Positions 1 to 6,810 of a stretch of DNA of 8,735 bases are shown in pieces. Source of the stretch: an uncultured Lysobacteraceae bacterium. GTDB lineage: Bacteria; Pseudomonadota; Gammaproteobacteria; Xanthomonadales; Rhodanobacteraceae. The first letter of the stretch is position 1; each line of letters opens with the position of its first letter. The stretch lies in NCBI GenBank assembly GCA_946480705.1, contig CAMLLF010000128.1:1-8735 (forward strand), read 5' to 3'. The notes under the pieces are model-generated. The model was not told the DNA's origin. It searched no databases and was given only the letters and a program-made list of their open reading frames with translations. The translations under genes were made by a program, and so were the position numbers.

Positions 1-659
1 GCCACCGCCATCACGTCGTCGACGATGCGCTTGAGCCGCTCGACGTTGTCCTCGCTCATCGCCGGGTCGACCTTGCGGATCACCGCCGCGCGCTCGTCGA
101 GATCGGGCAGCGGCACTTCGATCGCGGCGACGCGCGGGTTCGCGACGAGCTTGACGTTGAGTTCGGCCAGCGATTCGCTGAGCAGAAACACGACGTTGTC
201 CTTGGTTTCGAGTTCGGGACTCATCGACCAGCGGTGCAGGCGGATCGCCGCCATGCGGTCGACGTGCGAGAGGAAGTTCTCCTCGCCCGGCGGCGCGATG
301 CTGCCGGCGTAGCTGACGATCAGCGCGGCGCTGTGACGCAGCAGGATCTCGTGCTCGATGTCGGCGAGCGCCTCTTCCGGCGGCTTGTTCGGCCGCACGG
401 GTTCCGTGCCCAGCGTGCTCGTGCGCTTGGCATAGCGCACGCCGGCCGACGGGTCGTAGACGATGATCGTGTCCTTGTTGTCCTTGAGCAGCACCTCGCT
501 CAGGAAATCGACGAGCGAATAGAACGTGTCCGCGTAGAGGATCTCGTCGAACACGTTGTGATGCAGGACGAACATCGACGCTTCGCCGCCGATGTATTTG
601 CGCCGGACCGTTTCGGCCCAGCGCGGCAGGGGAACTGCAGGGGGTCGCGCCGCGGCCAT
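1..659 (-). CDS. AAA-type ATPase, N-terminal part with a degenerate AAA-like domain (partial)
   Basis: The frame is open from an ATG at 659 to the left edge (219 residues, C-terminus missing). A strong AAGGAG sits just upstream of the start, and pspA ends only 9 nt upstream, so this is the last visible gene of the operon. Residues 28-75 (FVLHHNVFDEI, then TIIVYDPSAGVRY) and 155-195 (NVVFLLSESLAELN, then a PLPDLDER segment) resemble the core and the sensor-1/post-sensor-1 part of AAA+ domains. No Walker A (GxxxxGKT) is present, and the expected Walker B strand (ALIVSYAGS, about 112-120) lacks the DE pair. I infer a degenerate first AAA domain, with a functional ATPase domain expected beyond the window edge. 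Beside pspA, the protein might remodel PspA assemblies or other envelope complexes, by loose analogy to PspF, which is also AAA+ but is a transcription activator. The family assignment is moderately sure; the role is inferred. Confidence 0.7.
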   Translation of the reverse strand, partial: MAAARPPAVPLPRWAETVRRKYIGGEASMFVLHHNVFDEILYADTFYSLVDFLSEVLLKDNKDTIIVYDPSAGVRYAKRTSTLGTEPVRPNKPPEEALADIEHEILLRHSAALIVSYAGSIAPPGEENFLSHVDRMAAIRLHRWSMSPELETKDNVVFLLSESLAELNVKLVANPRVAAIEVPLPDLDERAAVIRKVDPAMSEDNVERLKRIVDDVMAV

Positions 660-668
660 GAGGTCTCC

Positions 669-1376
669 TTACATCTGCTTGCCGGCGGCGGCCTGCGCCG
701 CGCGCTGGCGCTTGAGTTCATCGAGCTGCGCGCGCGCAGTGATCGAACCCGACTGCTGGCGCAGCTTGTCCAGGCGCACGTCGAGATCGGAGTCGCGCAG
801 TTCCTTGCCGAGGTTCGCTTCGGAGATCGTGTTCTTGATGTGGTCGCGCACCTTGTCGAGCGCCTGTACGTCGGCTTCCACCGACAGGCCGTCGAGCTGC
901 GACTGGATCTGGATGCGTGCCTGCGCGCTCTGCATCTTCGCGAGCATGCGGTCGCGCTCGCCCTTGAGCTTGTCGATCTCGCTCTTGACCGACAGCAGCG
1001 CGTTCTTCGCGTCGTCGGCGTCGACCTTGGCCTGCTCGGCTTCGGTCGCGAGACCGGCGAGTTCGGCTTCGACCGCGCTCTTCTTCTGCAGCAGCACGAG
1101 TGCGAGATCGTCCTGGTTCGTCGCGAGCGCGGCTTCGAGATCGCGCGCCACGGCGTCGAGCGCCTTGCGCTCGGCGTCGACGCGATGGTCGATCTCGTCG
1201 CGGCGGCGGATGATCGCGGCGGTCGCGGTCTTCAGCTTCGTGTATTTCGAGATCAGGCTGTTGATCGCGTTTTCGTAGGCGATTTCCGGATGCTTCTTTT
1301 CGACGTCGGCGATCCACAGCGATACGAAACCGCGCCAGAGGTTGCCGAGTCGGTCGAAGAAATTGATGCTGGCCAT
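669..1376 (-). CDS. pspA: PspA/IM30-family membrane-stress protein
   Basis: This is a 235-residue, almost wholly helical protein, close to the usual PspA length of about 220-230. The N-terminus (INFFDRLGNLWRGFVSLWI, residues 4-22) forms an amphipathic/hydrophobic helix of the kind PspA uses to bind membrane. Residues 40-160 form long coiled-coil helices that include NQDDLALVLLQKK (87-99), matching the conserved PspA stretch around '(E/D)DLAR.AL..K'. The C-terminal part (about 165-225) is also helical. PspA/IM30/Vipp1 proteins are ESCRT-III-like and polymerise on stressed inner membranes to limit proton leakage. The ATG at 1376 was chosen because it begins the homologous N-terminal helix; a GGAG lies 11 nt upstream, rather far, and the in-frame upstream extension is low-complexity Arg/Pro sequence. 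The gene sits 68 nt after the preceding gene and 9 nt before the AAA gene. No pspB, pspC or pspF is nearby, so its regulation probably differs from the enteric psp operon. It is divergent from E. coli PspA; the symbol reflects family membership only. Confidence 0.85.
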   Translation of the reverse strand: MASINFFDRLGNLWRGFVSLWIADVEKKHPEIAYENAINSLISKYTKLKTATAAIIRRRDEIDHRVDAERKALDAVARDLEAALATNQDDLALVLLQKKSAVEAELAGLATEAEQAKVDADDAKNALLSVKSEIDKLKGERDRMLAKMQSAQARIQIQSQLDGLSVEADVQALDKVRDHIKNTISEANLGKELRDSDLDVRLDKLRQQSGSITARAQLDELKRQRAAQAAAGKQM

Positions 1377-1420
1377 GATGCGCGGGTCTCCGTTGCGAGT
1401 GCTTGGCGATGAAGGTGGAC

Positions 1421-1438
1421 GCCGCCGCTGCCGGCGGC
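1421..1438. repeat. GC-rich hairpin between unknown gene and pspA
   Basis: A perfect 7-bp inverted repeat (GCCGCCG / CGGCGGC) with a 4-nt loop lies in the 68-nt gap between the stop of the upstream gene (1445) and the pspA start (1376). No run of T follows in the direction of transcription, so it does not look like a complete intrinsic terminator. It could be an RNA-processing or attenuation element, or chance in GC-rich sequence. Confidence 0.3.
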
Positions 1439-1444
1439 GATGGA

Positions 1445-2305
1445 TCAGTCGGTGTTGACGCGTTCGAAGAAGTGGCGATGGTCCTGCGCGAACGCAAGAA
1501 ACCCCTGGATCAACTGCTGCTTGAGCGGACCGTGATCGACTTCGGGCGTGAAGCGCAGCGCGAGACGCGCGCCCTGCGTCGCCCATTCGAAATGATCGGC
1601 TTCCGCGCCGCCGCCGTGGCCCGAGTGGATCGCGATCCAGTGATAGGCGACATGCTCCTGGCCGGCGATCGACACGCGCTTCATCAGGAGCTGCTGGGTC
1701 AGTTCCGGCGCGGCGTAGCGCAGGGTCTCGTCGATGATCGAGAACTCGCGGTCGGCGAGCAGCTCCGAACCCAGGTGATAGCCGATCGCGCGGAAGATCG
1801 CCGGCAGGTCGTCGGCGCTGCCGACGCCGTAGCCCTGCGCGACGCGCGTGTTGAGTTCCTGCAGCCAGGCCGGCTCGGCGAGCAGCGCGTTGACGCGGTC
1901 GCGCTCGGCGAGCGCCGGCACGCGCGGCGCCTCGATCTCGAGCAGGCCCTTGAGCGTGGCCTGCGCGAGGCAGCGGTGCGTGTCGCGATGCACGGATTCG
2001 TGATCGTCGAACTCGTCGCGCGCCGCGTCGAAGAAGAAGCTGCCGACATAGACGCTGCGATCGGCCAGCGCCTCGATCGGCTCGTCGCGGTCGAGGAACA
2101 GACGGCGCGAGCGCCCGATCTTGCCGGCGAGCGCGGCGACGCCCGAGCCGAACAGACCGTTCCAGCTCGTGTAGCGGCCGAGGAAACGCAGCCGATGCAG
2201 CGGATCGCCGAGTGCCGCGCTGATGGCTTCGTGCACCATGCGTTCGTGCGCGCTGAAGTTGACGAGCGTTTCGAGCTCGCCGCGGCTGATCTTGTGGACG
2301 TTCAC
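1445..2305 (-). CDS. Helical, histidine-rich protein of unknown function
   Basis: I do not recognise this 286-residue protein with confidence. The GTG start at 2305 overlaps the stop of the upstream gene (GTGA, 4 nt), and GGGAG lies 7 nt before it, so translational coupling is likely. There is no signal peptide and no clear membrane helix, so it is probably cytoplasmic. It looks mostly helical. Histidines and acidic residues cluster in two places: residues 95-110 (D94, E98, D100, D101, H102, E103, H106, D108, H110) and 222-238 (H222, H227, H230, E235, D237, H238). A final helix at 262-283 contains QDHRHFFERV. This layout loosely resembles heme-oxygenase-like or helical-bundle metal-binding proteins, but the ligand spacing is not canonical, so this is only a hypothesis. 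Its place between the coiled-coil membrane protein and pspA suggests work in the same envelope complex. Confidence 0.75.
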   Translation of the reverse strand: MNVHKISRGELETLVNFSAHERMVHEAISAALGDPLHRLRFLGRYTSWNGLFGSGVAALAGKIGRSRRLFLDRDEPIEALADRSVYVGSFFFDAARDEFDDHESVHRDTHRCLAQATLKGLLEIEAPRVPALAERDRVNALLAEPAWLQELNTRVAQGYGVGSADDLPAIFRAIGYHLGSELLADREFSIIDETLRYAAPELTQQLLMKRVSIAGQEHVAYHWIAIHSGHGGGAEADHFEWATQGARLALRFTPEVDHGPLKQQLIQGFLAFAQDHRHFFERVNTD

Positions 2306-3171
2306 GACTTCACTCCCTGGCGCGCGGCGCCGATCGCGCGCGCGGCGGCCGGCTGGACGATGCTCTGGATTTCGGCGCCGTAGCTCGATTCGAGTTCTTC
2401 TTCCAACCGGAGACGTTCTATCGCTTCGGTCAGGCGCGAGCCGCCTTCGGCGGCCGACGAATTGGTGATGATGGCCTGATAGATCTCTTCGACCGCGTCG
2501 GGCAGCGACAGCAGTGCAGCTTCGACGGCGGCCTTGCGGCTCGCGAGCCGGCGATGACGCAGCAGCAGTTCCTCGAGATCGCCCTTGGCCTTGCGCAGGC
2601 TGCGCGAATCCTCGGCGCCTTTCTCGATGCGCTGGGTCACGTCGGCGATGCGCCGCTCGATGTCGCGCTCGTTGACCGAGTCCTGGCGTTCGTCCATGGA
2701 CAGTTCGGCGAGCCACAGCCCGAGGTAGTCGATCGCGGTGTCCTCGATGCGTTCGATCTCGCGCTCGCCGAGCGCGCTGCGCCGGTGGCTGCCCATCTCG
2801 CGCAGGCTGCGCACGCGTTCCTGCAGGTTGCGGTAGATCTCCCAGCGCGCATCGTGCTCGGTGCAGCGCCGCGCGATCTCGCCGCGCAGATGCATCGCGG
2901 CGGCTTCGCGCCGCTTGAGCTTGAGCTTGCGGTCGACCTTCGCGCGGAATGTCGAGGATGCCGGAATGAACATCGAAGCGATCGCCTCGCCCGCGGCGAA
3001 CGCGAGCAGCGGCAGGATCGCGCCGGGCGCGCCGTAGGGAATCGACAGGAAGGTACTGCCCGCGAGCGTGGCCAGGAACAGGTTGATGTTGAGCGGCGCC
3101 GTCAGCATCGCCCAGAGATAGGACGGCTGTTCGTGTTCGGTGCCGCGGTTCCAGGCGGGGTCCATCGTCAC
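2302..3171 (-). CDS. Inner-membrane protein with N-terminal membrane segments and long coiled-coil tail
   Basis: This is a 289-residue protein that I cannot assign to a named family. After about 27 polar residues come two closely spaced hydrophobic segments (about 28-45 and 48-69), probably a membrane hairpin, joined by a turn containing PYGAPG. From residue 75 on the chain is highly charged and heptad-like up to about 270, starting with a basic patch (FRAKVDRKLKLKRREA), which places the tail in the cytoplasm. This resembles a membrane-anchored scaffold that could bind PspA or the AAA protein. The GTG at 3171 is preferred because GAGGA lies 7 nt upstream; an ATG two codons later (3165) is also possible. 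The ribosome binding site begins right after the stop of the ATPase gene (12-nt gap), and the 3' end overlaps the next gene by GTGA. The cotranscribed order is clear; the function is inferred. Confidence 0.75.
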   Translation of the reverse strand: MTMDPAWNRGTEHEQPSYLWAMLTAPLNINLFLATLAGSTFLSIPYGAPGAILPLLAFAAGEAIASMFIPASSTFRAKVDRKLKLKRREAAAMHLRGEIARRCTEHDARWEIYRNLQERVRSLREMGSHRRSALGEREIERIEDTAIDYLGLWLAELSMDERQDSVNERDIERRIADVTQRIEKGAEDSRSLRKAKGDLEELLLRHRRLASRKAAVEAALLSLPDAVEEIYQAIITNSSAAEGGSRLTEAIERLRLEEELESSYGAEIQSIVQPAAARAIGAARQGVKS

Positions 3172-3183
3172 GGGAATTTCCTC

Positions 3184-4020
3184 TTACACCGACACGCGCA
3201 GGCTCGCTCGGCCCGCGCTCGCGGCATGGAGCTGCGCGAGTATGCGTTCTTCCATGCGCACGGCTTCGGTCGAGCGCTGCCAGGTCACCGACCGCGGCCG
3301 CGGCTCGAGTATCGCGAAATCGTCGGCGATCTTCGCCGGCTGCGTCGACAGCACGATGACGCGGTCGCCGAGCGCCAGCGCCTCGGTCACGTCGTGGGTC
3401 ACGAACACGACGAGGCATGGATTCTGTTCGTAGATCTGCACGAGGAGCTGCTGCATCTCGCCGCGCGTCTGCGCGTCGAGCGCGCCGAAGGGTTCGTCCA
3501 TCAGAAGAATCCGCGGCCGCAGCACGAGCGCGCGGGCCAGCGCGACGCGCTGGTTCTGGCCGCCCGAGAGCTGCGACGGCAGGTGCCTGCGATGGCCCGA
3601 CAGACCGACCGCGGCCAGCGTTTCGTCGACGCGCTTGCGCGCCTCGGCATCGCCGATACGCGAGCGCCAGTGCTTGAGGCGGAACGGAAACGCGACGTTT
3701 TCCTCGACCGTGAGATCGGGCCGGTTCGCATAGCGCTGGAACACCATGACCGCGTCGTCATGCGCCTCGACGCAGGGCTTGCCGTCGATGAGCACCGTGC
3801 CCGAGGTCGGCGTCTGCACGCCGATCGGCCGCACGCCGCCCATCATGTGCAGGATCGTCGACTTGCCGCAGCCGGAGGGGCCCAGCAGCATGTTGATGCC
3901 GGGCTGCAGCGTCATGCTGATGCCGTCGACGACGCGCAGCACGCCGTTGCCGTCCTTGTGCGGGTATTCCTGGACGATGTCCTTGAGTTCGATGCTGACC
4001 GGATTCGCGGCGGCGCTCAC
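3184..4020 (-). CDS. ABC transporter ATP-binding protein, NitT/TauT (SsuB/TauB-like) family
   Basis: This 278-residue nucleotide-binding subunit has every catalytic motif: Walker A GPSGCGKST (47-55), Q-loop Q95 in VMVFQRYA, signature LSGGQ (151-155), Walker B ILLMDEP (171-177) followed by a GALD D-loop, and the switch histidine in VTHD (H209). The layout and the short tail match the nitrate/sulfonate/taurine class (TauB, SsuB, NrtD). It would hydrolyse ATP at the inner membrane, paired with the permease encoded just upstream. The GTG start at 4020 overlaps the permease stop (GTGA), with GGGAG 8 nt before it. A long in-frame extension upstream is only the permease gene read in another frame. 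The region between Walker A and the Q-loop (GVRPIGVQTPTSGTVLIDGK) is a little longer than usual. The substrate cannot be read from an ATPase subunit; the PspA neighbourhood makes ordinary nitrate or sulfonate import doubtful. Confidence 0.93.
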   Translation of the reverse strand: MSAAANPVSIELKDIVQEYPHKDGNGVLRVVDGISMTLQPGINMLLGPSGCGKSTILHMMGGVRPIGVQTPTSGTVLIDGKPCVEAHDDAVMVFQRYANRPDLTVEENVAFPFRLKHWRSRIGDAEARKRVDETLAAVGLSGHRRHLPSQLSGGQNQRVALARALVLRPRILLMDEPFGALDAQTRGEMQQLLVQIYEQNPCLVVFVTHDVTEALALGDRVIVLSTQPAKIADDFAILEPRPRSVTWQRSTEAVRMEERILAQLHAASAGRASLRVSV

Positions 4021-4826
4021 AGCTTGGTCTCCCACGGATACATCTTGGCCTTGAGATAGCGCATGAGCTGGTAGCTCAGCAGGGCGAACGCGATGATGAC
4101 GATGATGCCGGCGAACACCTGGTCCATGGCGGAGAAGCGGCGTGCGTTCTGGATCAGCTGGCCCAGCCCTTCGCGCGCGTTCACGTATTCGGCGACGGTG
4201 ATGTAGGTCCACATGACCGACACGCCGACGATGACCGCATCGGCGATGCGCGGCATCGCGAGCGGCAGCACGGCGTGGCGGACCGCTTCGAACGGCGTCG
4301 CGCCGAGGTCGCGCGCCGAGATCCAGTAGGCCTGCGGCACGGCACGCACGGCGTCGCGGACCATCGGGATCAGATACACGACGGCGCCGACGAACAGGAA
4401 CAGCACCTTCATCCATTCGCCGATGCCGAACCACATGACCATGATCGGCAGCAGCGCGACGACGGGTGCGGAACGGAACGGATCGACGAGCGGCGACAGC
4501 GCCGCGTTCACCTTCGGCGACGCGCCCATGACCACGCCGATCGGAATGCCGATCGCCACGACGAGCGCGCCGGCGGCGAGCACGCGGCCGACCGACCACA
4601 TCGTCGCGGTCAGCAGCAGGCTGCGGCCGTTCTCGCCGTCCCAGGCGAGATAGCCGAACGCCTTGGCGACCTGCCACGGCGCGGGCAGCTTGTTCGGACC
4701 GACGAGGCCGGTCGCGCTGATCACGGCCCAGAGCACGAGCACCGCGACGACCGCGCCGATGCCCAATGTCCGCGTGGTCTGTGCGCTCAGCGGCGCGTAG
4801 GGGTTCCAGCTTGTCGATTCGGCCAT
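4017..4826 (-). CDS. ABC transporter permease, NitT/TauT (SsuC/TauC-like) family
   Basis: This 269-residue inner-membrane subunit has about six hydrophobic helices: roughly 20-40, 70-101, 120-135, 138-155, 196-213 and 235-257. The cytoplasmic EAA loop that contacts the ATPase is clear at 171-194 (ARDLGATPFEAVRHAVLPLA, followed by MPRI), typical of the binding-protein-dependent transport family (BPD_transp_1). The motif RSAPVVALLPIMVMWFGIGEW (118-138) matches the SsuC/TauC/NrtB class. The ATG at 4826 was chosen because AAGG lies 7 nt upstream; the longer reading from 4877 adds 17 residues with no homology signal or ribosome binding site. The last codons overlap the ATPase start. A 249-nt gap rich in palindromes separates it from the binding-protein gene upstream, the only large gap in the cluster. 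Confidence 0.92.
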   Translation of the reverse strand: MAESTSWNPYAPLSAQTTRTLGIGAVVAVLVLWAVISATGLVGPNKLPAPWQVAKAFGYLAWDGENGRSLLLTATMWSVGRVLAAGALVVAIGIPIGVVMGASPKVNAALSPLVDPFRSAPVVALLPIMVMWFGIGEWMKVLFLFVGAVVYLIPMVRDAVRAVPQAYWISARDLGATPFEAVRHAVLPLAMPRIADAVIVGVSVMWTYITVAEYVNAREGLGQLIQNARRFSAMDQVFAGIIVIIAFALLSYQLMRYLKAKMYPWETKL

Positions 4827-4904
4827 GTGGTTACCTTGCCTTGATGGGCTGCTCGGCGGGGAACCCATCCCCCCCATGCCTCCGCCCGTTGGGCGTCAAG
4901 TCGA

Positions 4905-4923
4905 TCGGAACCTGCGGTTCCGA
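4905..4923. repeat. Perfect 8-bp inverted repeat, 3-nt loop
   Basis: TCGGAACC, spacer TGC, then GGTTCCGA. It could be a protein-binding dyad or an RNA hairpin in the permease leader. No T-tract follows on either strand. Confidence 0.5.
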
Positions 4924-4937
4924 ACGATCGTCTTTCA

Positions 4938-4950
4938 CCCCTTGAAGGGG
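4938..4950. repeat. Short palindrome CCCCTTGAAGGGG
   Basis: Arms CCCCTT and AAGGGG flank a single G. It shares its C-run/CTT...AAGG/G-run pattern with the longer hairpin at 5002-5030, which suggests related copies of one palindromic family. Confidence 0.4.
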
Positions 4951-5001
4951 AGGATTTTCCGCTTTTCTATTTTGTGTTCGGAATCGCTGTGATCGCGGGA
5001 A

Positions 5002-5030
5002 CATGCCCTCCCCTTCCAGGGGAGGGCATG
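5002..5030. repeat. Perfect 13-bp stem hairpin downstream of the OmpA-fusion gene
   Basis: CATGCCCTCCCCT, loop TCC, AGGGGAGGGCATG. It lies 46 nt past the stop codon of the substrate-binding/OmpA gene. On the minus strand it would form a very stable RNA stem, but no T-run follows, so it may limit 3' decay or partly terminate transcription rather than act as a classical terminator. The palindrome style resembles dispersed REP-like sequences of high-GC proteobacteria. Confidence 0.6.
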
Positions 5031-5075
5031 GGCGGGGACGGGTTTCCGCTTCGCCCCACCGTCATCGCATGAATC

Positions 5076-6785
5076 TCAGCGCCGCAGCACCGCGGCGCGC
5101 GTCGTGCGGTTCATCGCGCGGCAGTCCTCGAGGCTCAGGTTTTCGGTCTGCGGCGCGGACTCGTTGCACAACGGCTTGTCGGGACCGTTGCCGGTCACGA
5201 CGAAACGCGCGCGGTCGAATTCCCACTGCGACACGAGATAGTCCACGACGGCCTGTGCACGCGCCCGCGAGATGCGCATGTTGGCCTCGCGCGAACCGGT
5301 CGAGTCGCTGTTGCCCGAGATGTCGAAGTACGCCGAGCCGTTGTTCTCGATGAACGGCACCATTTCGTCGTCGATGGTCTTCTGCGAACGCTTGGTCAGT
5401 TCCGCCGAGCCGCTGGCGAAGCTGACGATGACGGGCTTGGTCACGGTCGGCTCCTGCTTGGCGACCTGCTGGCGCTCCTGCTCGGTGAACGTGAACTCCG
5501 GCTTGGCTGCGGCCTGCTGCGCGGCCTGGCTCTTGGCGAGCAGGCTGCGGAGGTAGCGCAGGTCGACCGAATCCTGCGGCGCGATGACCGGCGAATTCGG
5601 GTTGGCGAGGGCGCCGGCCTTGCGGTAGATGCCGTCGAAGCGGCGGTACACGCGGTCGTAGTGGTTCGTGCCGCCGACGAGGCCGAAGATGCGCGCGTTG
5701 TCTTCGAGACCGGTCCAGACGAGATTGTCGAACAGGCCTTTCACGAAGCCGCGGCCTTGGTCCTTGGCCAGCAGCGCGAAGAATTCCTCGGTGCGCACGA
5801 GCGCGTCGACGGCGTCGTCGGGCGCCTTGCGCGCGGCGTCGACGCCGGCCATCCAGCCCGCGACGAAGCCCTGGAACGCGTTCTCGTTGGCCGGATCGGA
5901 CAGCGCGCGGTTGTCGCAGACGATGACGTCGTAGATCAGGTTCGTCGCAGTCTTCGTCGAATAGACGACGTGCGCGCCCGGAATGTTCTTGAGCGCGAGC
6001 GAGAGATCCGGATCCCAGAGCGCGGCCGCGTCGACGTTGCCGCTCTCGAGCGCCGCACGTACGCCGGCCGTGCCTTCTTCGGCATTGATGTAGACGTAGC
6101 GCACCGACTGCTTCTTGCGCGCGGTCAGGCTCGAGTTCTCGATCGCGTCGATGGTCATGCCGTCGGACGGCGTGAACTGCAGCAGCGCGATGCTGTGGTC
6201 GGCGAGATCTTCGACGCGCGTGATCTGCGGATTGCGCGCGATGATCGCGTCGCCGCCCTGGGTGTTGTCGACGGCCATGATCGCGCGGCCGTCGAGGCCG
6301 GCATTGCGCAGGTTCGGCTGCTCCTGCGCCCAGAAGTCCGACGTGCGCCACGCGCAGTGCGCGGTCTTGGATTCGAAGATCGTCGACAGCGTCGGGATGT
6401 CGTCCTGGATCACGAACTCGACGTTGACGCCGTTCTGCGCGAACAGCGATCCGGCCTGCGTCTTGAGTGCCTTGCCGTTGGCGAGCAGGGCCGGCGCGTA
6501 GCCATGGAAGCTCACGATGCTGACCTTCAGCGGATTGCCGGCGCTGCCGAGCGCGCCGCCCGCGGCCGGTGCCGCCGGTTTGGTCGATGCCGCCGGTGTC
6601 GAGGCCGGCGCGTCCGGCGTCTTCGTCGCGGCCGTCGTCGGCGCGCCGGGCGTGGCGGGCGCAGGGGTCTGGCCGGCCTTGCCCTGGACGATTTCCTTGA
6701 GGCCCAGGTGCCAGGCGGCGGCGGCGGTGCCGCCGAGGATGATGAGTGTTACCAGACCTTTGGCGAGCGGGGTCATTCTGGCCAT
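5076..6785 (-). CDS. Membrane-anchored NitT/TauT-like substrate-binding protein fused to an OmpA-like peptidoglycan-binding domain
   Basis: This is a 569-residue fusion. Residues 7-27 form an N-terminal membrane anchor or uncleaved signal; 38-80 is a Pro/Ala/Thr-rich linker; about 86-400 is a periplasmic binding-protein fold of the NMT1/SsuA type (PLKVSIVSFHGYAPALLANG, later GVRAALESGNVDAAALWDPD). Residues about 450-569 are an OmpA C-terminal-like domain. That domain has GNSDSTGS (491-498) and ISRARAQAVVDYL (505-517); D494 and R509, 15 residues apart, match the Asp/Arg pair that binds meso-diaminopimelate in OmpA proteins. Two cysteines near the end (C540, C555) could form a disulfide. The ATG at 6785 has GGAG at good spacing; the longer reading upstream is Arg-rich and overlaps the previous gene. 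The family pairing resembles proteins annotated as 'phosphate ABC transporter substrate-binding/OmpA family', where 'phosphate' is unreliable. It probably delivers ligand to, or senses for, the permease while tied to the cell wall. Confidence 0.88.
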   Translation of the reverse strand: MARMTPLAKGLVTLIILGGTAAAAWHLGLKEIVQGKAGQTPAPATPGAPTTAATKTPDAPASTPAASTKPAAPAAGGALGSAGNPLKVSIVSFHGYAPALLANGKALKTQAGSLFAQNGVNVEFVIQDDIPTLSTIFESKTAHCAWRTSDFWAQEQPNLRNAGLDGRAIMAVDNTQGGDAIIARNPQITRVEDLADHSIALLQFTPSDGMTIDAIENSSLTARKKQSVRYVYINAEEGTAGVRAALESGNVDAAALWDPDLSLALKNIPGAHVVYSTKTATNLIYDVIVCDNRALSDPANENAFQGFVAGWMAGVDAARKAPDDAVDALVRTEEFFALLAKDQGRGFVKGLFDNLVWTGLEDNARIFGLVGGTNHYDRVYRRFDGIYRKAGALANPNSPVIAPQDSVDLRYLRSLLAKSQAAQQAAAKPEFTFTEQERQQVAKQEPTVTKPVIVSFASGSAELTKRSQKTIDDEMVPFIENNGSAYFDISGNSDSTGSREANMRISRARAQAVVDYLVSQWEFDRARFVVTGNGPDKPLCNESAPQTENLSLEDCRAMNRTTRAAVLRR

Positions 6786-6810
6786 GGCGGCTCCGTATAC
6801 AGGGTGTGGA

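Larger units (their letters stand above)
4827..5075. other. 249-nt intergenic region with several palindromes
   Basis: This non-coding stretch lies between the substrate-binding gene and the permease. It holds three inverted repeats (listed separately) and an A/T-rich patch at about 4952-4985 that contrasts with its surroundings. Segments at 4862-4880 and 5025-5044 are near-identical inverted copies of each other (AACCC-R-T-C-run-ATGCC and its complement), so the block looks like a REP- or MITE-like intergenic element of about 180 bp. No promoter for the permease was convincing; the best -10-like hexamer on the minus strand (CAAAAT, 4974-4969) lacks a partner -35. Confidence 0.55.

Noticed and set aside
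234..1412. Long plus-strand open frame (392 codons) opposite the AAA and pspA genes
   Set aside because: It is antisense to two well-supported genes, Arg/Val/Ala/Asp-rich with no domain or ribosome binding site; typical of open antisense frames in GC-rich DNA.
1445..3418. Minus-strand reading of 657 codons as one large protein
   Set aside because: Only the last 286 codons are gene-like, with a GTG start and ribosome binding site at 2305; the upstream part is an Arg-rich out-of-frame reading of the coiled-coil and ATPase genes.
2554..4059. Plus-strand open frame of 501 codons opposite the membrane coiled-coil and ATPase genes
   Set aside because: It covers the complement of an ABC ATPase with all catalytic motifs, so the minus strand is the real gene; the frame is His/Arg-rich noise.
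4938..4970. Intrinsic terminator on the plus strand (palindrome followed by T-rich sequence)
   Set aside because: No plus-strand gene leads into it, the stem is short, and the T residues are interrupted and distant.
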